A stretch of 5,799 bases of DNA from Treponema sp. (GTDB lineage: Bacteria > Spirochaetota > Spirochaetia > Treponematales > UBA12059). Location of the stretch: contig JAAYUR010000002.1 in NCBI GenBank assembly GCA_012517645.1, forward strand, positions 1-5,799, read 5' to 3'. Position numbers and translations under genes: made by a program. This document shows, in pieces, positions 4,711 through 5,799 of this stretch (its first letter is position 1; each line of letters opens with the position of its first letter). The notes under the pieces are model-generated. The model was not told where the DNA came from, made no database searches, and worked only from the letters and a program-made list of their open reading frames with translations.

Positions 4711-5799
4711 ATGATCAAACGGTATGCCGCGCTCGTCTTCGCGGTCCTCCTCCTGGCCTCCTGCGCTTCCTCGCCGGCCCAGGGCAAGGCGCCGGCCTGG
4801 ACCCTGACCACGCCGCCTCCGGACGGCACATATACCTACTTCGTCGGCTATTCCGCGGATCCTTCCGGGGACGCCGCCAAGGCCGCGGAGGGAGCCACCG
4901 CCAACCTCCTCTCCTCGATCATGAACTACATCGGGGTCAAGATCACCGTCGATTCCTCCGCCACCGCCCGGGCCTCCTACGACTCCTACCAGGCGGAGAT
5001 CGTCCAGACCGTCCGCACCCAGTCCACCAACCGGCTGGCGGGCTTCATGGTCAAGGATCGATACCAAGTAAAGGAAAAGAGCGGCCGCGTCACGGTCTAT
5101 ATCCTGGCGTCCTACGTCACCAAGGACCTGGAGGCGGAGAAGACCCGGATCCAGAGGCTCTTCCAGGAGCAGATCGACGCCGTGGCCGTCCCGGAACGCA
5201 AGGGACAGAGCTTCGAATCCGAGGGCCGTTATTTCGAGGCCGTGCAAAGCTATATCGAGGCCGCCGTGGCCGCATCCGGGGCGGACATCGACAACGCGGA
5301 CATCAAGCTGGAGCGCAACGTCAACAACGCCCGTCGGGTCCTCCAGCGCCTGCGCTTCGTGGCCGCGGGTCCCGCCCCGACCGCGGGTCTGGGCCGCCCC
5401 TTCTCCGGCCCCTTCTCTGCGCGCCTTGTCTACGGAGAGAACGACTCCGGCCCCGGCATACCCGGAGCGGAGGCCTACGTCACCTACCAGGTCCGGCAGG
5501 CCTCCGGCCGTCTTACGGGCAAGACCGAGCGCATCGTGTCCGACTCCCGGGGTGCCTTCTCCTTCACGCCCCCGCCCCCCAACTTCGTGGGCAAGGCCAA
5601 GCTGGTCATGCGGATCAACCTGGATTCCTCCCTGGACCTCCTGGACAAGTTCCCCGCCAAGTTCGAGGCCTTCCGGGCCGCCCTGGAGACGGAACTTCGG
5701 GGCCGGTCCATCGAGTTCGAGTACACCGTCGTTTCCATCGCGAAGGACGTAGCCACGGGCATCGCCCTGGCGGACCTGGACGAGAAGGGCGCCGCGATC
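4711..5799 (+). CDS. LPP20-like lipoprotein with TPR-like and Ig-like regions (3' end outside window)
   Basis: The frame is open from ATG at 4711 to the last base, giving 363 residues with no stop, so the gene runs off the right edge. AAGGAG (4699-4704) lies six bases upstream of the ATG. Residues 1-17 are a signal peptide ending LASC, so Cys18 is lipidated; Ala-Ser follows. Residues 28-140 fit an LPP20-like domain: PAW at 28-30, YFVGYS at 43-48, an Ala-rich helix at 54-73, and a final strand VTVYILASYV at 127-136. A charged helix (138-158) leads to a TPR-like helical hairpin, FESEGRYFEAVQSYIEAA at 168-185. Residues about 231-310 form an Ig-like or carboxypeptidase-regulatory-like beta domain with a Pro-rich turn near 287. 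The last residues (TGIALADLD near 349) may begin a CsgG/FlgT-like domain. An envelope scaffold or assembly lipoprotein is inferred; no catalytic motif is seen. Confidence 0.85.
   Translation, partial: MIKRYAALVFAVLLLASCASSPAQGKAPAWTLTTPPPDGTYTYFVGYSADPSGDAAKAAEGATANLLSSIMNYIGVKITVDSSATARASYDSYQAEIVQTVRTQSTNRLAGFMVKDRYQVKEKSGRVTVYILASYVTKDLEAEKTRIQRLFQEQIDAVAVPERKGQSFESEGRYFEAVQSYIEAAVAASGADIDNADIKLERNVNNARRVLQRLRFVAAGPAPTAGLGRPFSGPFSARLVYGENDSGPGIPGAEAYVTYQVRQASGRLTGKTERIVSDSRGAFSFTPPPPNFVGKAKLVMRINLDSSLDLLDKFPAKFEAFRAALETELRGRSIEFEYTVVSIAKDVATGIALADLDEKGAAI

Noticed and set aside
3981..5247. Two minus-strand open frames (3981-4829 and 4534-5247)
   Set aside because: Both lie opposite convincing lipoprotein genes, overlap each other and give Gly/Arg/Leu-rich products with no recognisable domain.
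1..5799. Curli, flagellar or defence system label for the locus
   Set aside because: CsgG- and FlgP-like resemblance is at fold level only; no curli subunit, flagellar structural gene, nuclease or other defence gene is in the window.

Overview
The window is GC-rich (about two thirds G+C by eye). All five recognisable genes lie on the + strand: the tail of a CapA-type metallophosphoesterase, then four consecutive predicted lipoproteins, each with its own ribosome binding site. There is no tRNA, rRNA, transposon, CRISPR array or phage gene. Repeated signal-peptidase-II lipoproteins point to a Gram-negative, diderm bacterium. From memory, LPP20-type lipoproteins with TPR-like and Ig-like additions and LamG-type lipoproteins recall GC-rich Spirochaetota, but this is an impression and not proven; other GC-rich diderms remain possible.

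Layout: (1) bases 1-468, the C-terminal part of a PGA_cap/CapA-family protein cut by the left edge; (2) 469-674, an intergenic region with a hairpin just after the stop, a spaced inverted repeat and an extended -10 promoter candidate; (3) 675-2606, a 643-residue lipoprotein with Ig-like and LamG/concanavalin-like beta-sandwich regions; (4) 2607-2755, an intergenic region with a hairpin, a CCGGAT direct repeat and a clear extended -10; (5) 2756-3823, a 355-residue lipoprotein with a long Pro/Ala linker and a CsgG/LpoB-like core; (6) 3824-3959, a structured intergenic region with the same CCGGAT repeat arrangement and a small palindrome; (7) 3960-4622, a 220-residue LPP20-like lipoprotein starting at GTG; (8) 4623-4710, a gap with a strong 12-bp hairpin; (9) 4711 to the right edge, a further LPP20-like lipoprotein with TPR-like and Ig-like parts, open at the edge.

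The last three lipoproteins look like a functional set. They share the start of the mature protein (Cys-Ala/Val-Ser), a flexible Pro/Ala-rich tether in two of the three, and folds of the LPP20/CsgG/LpoB/FlgT type known from envelope-spanning assemblies. A joint role in a cell-envelope structure, such as an outer-membrane ring, an export pore or regulation of peptidoglycan synthesis, is inference; no substrate or partner can be read from the sequence. The LamG lipoprotein may belong to the neighbourhood only by position. Its mature N-terminus (Cys-Asp-Asp) differs, and may send it to the inner membrane if an E. coli-like sorting rule applies.
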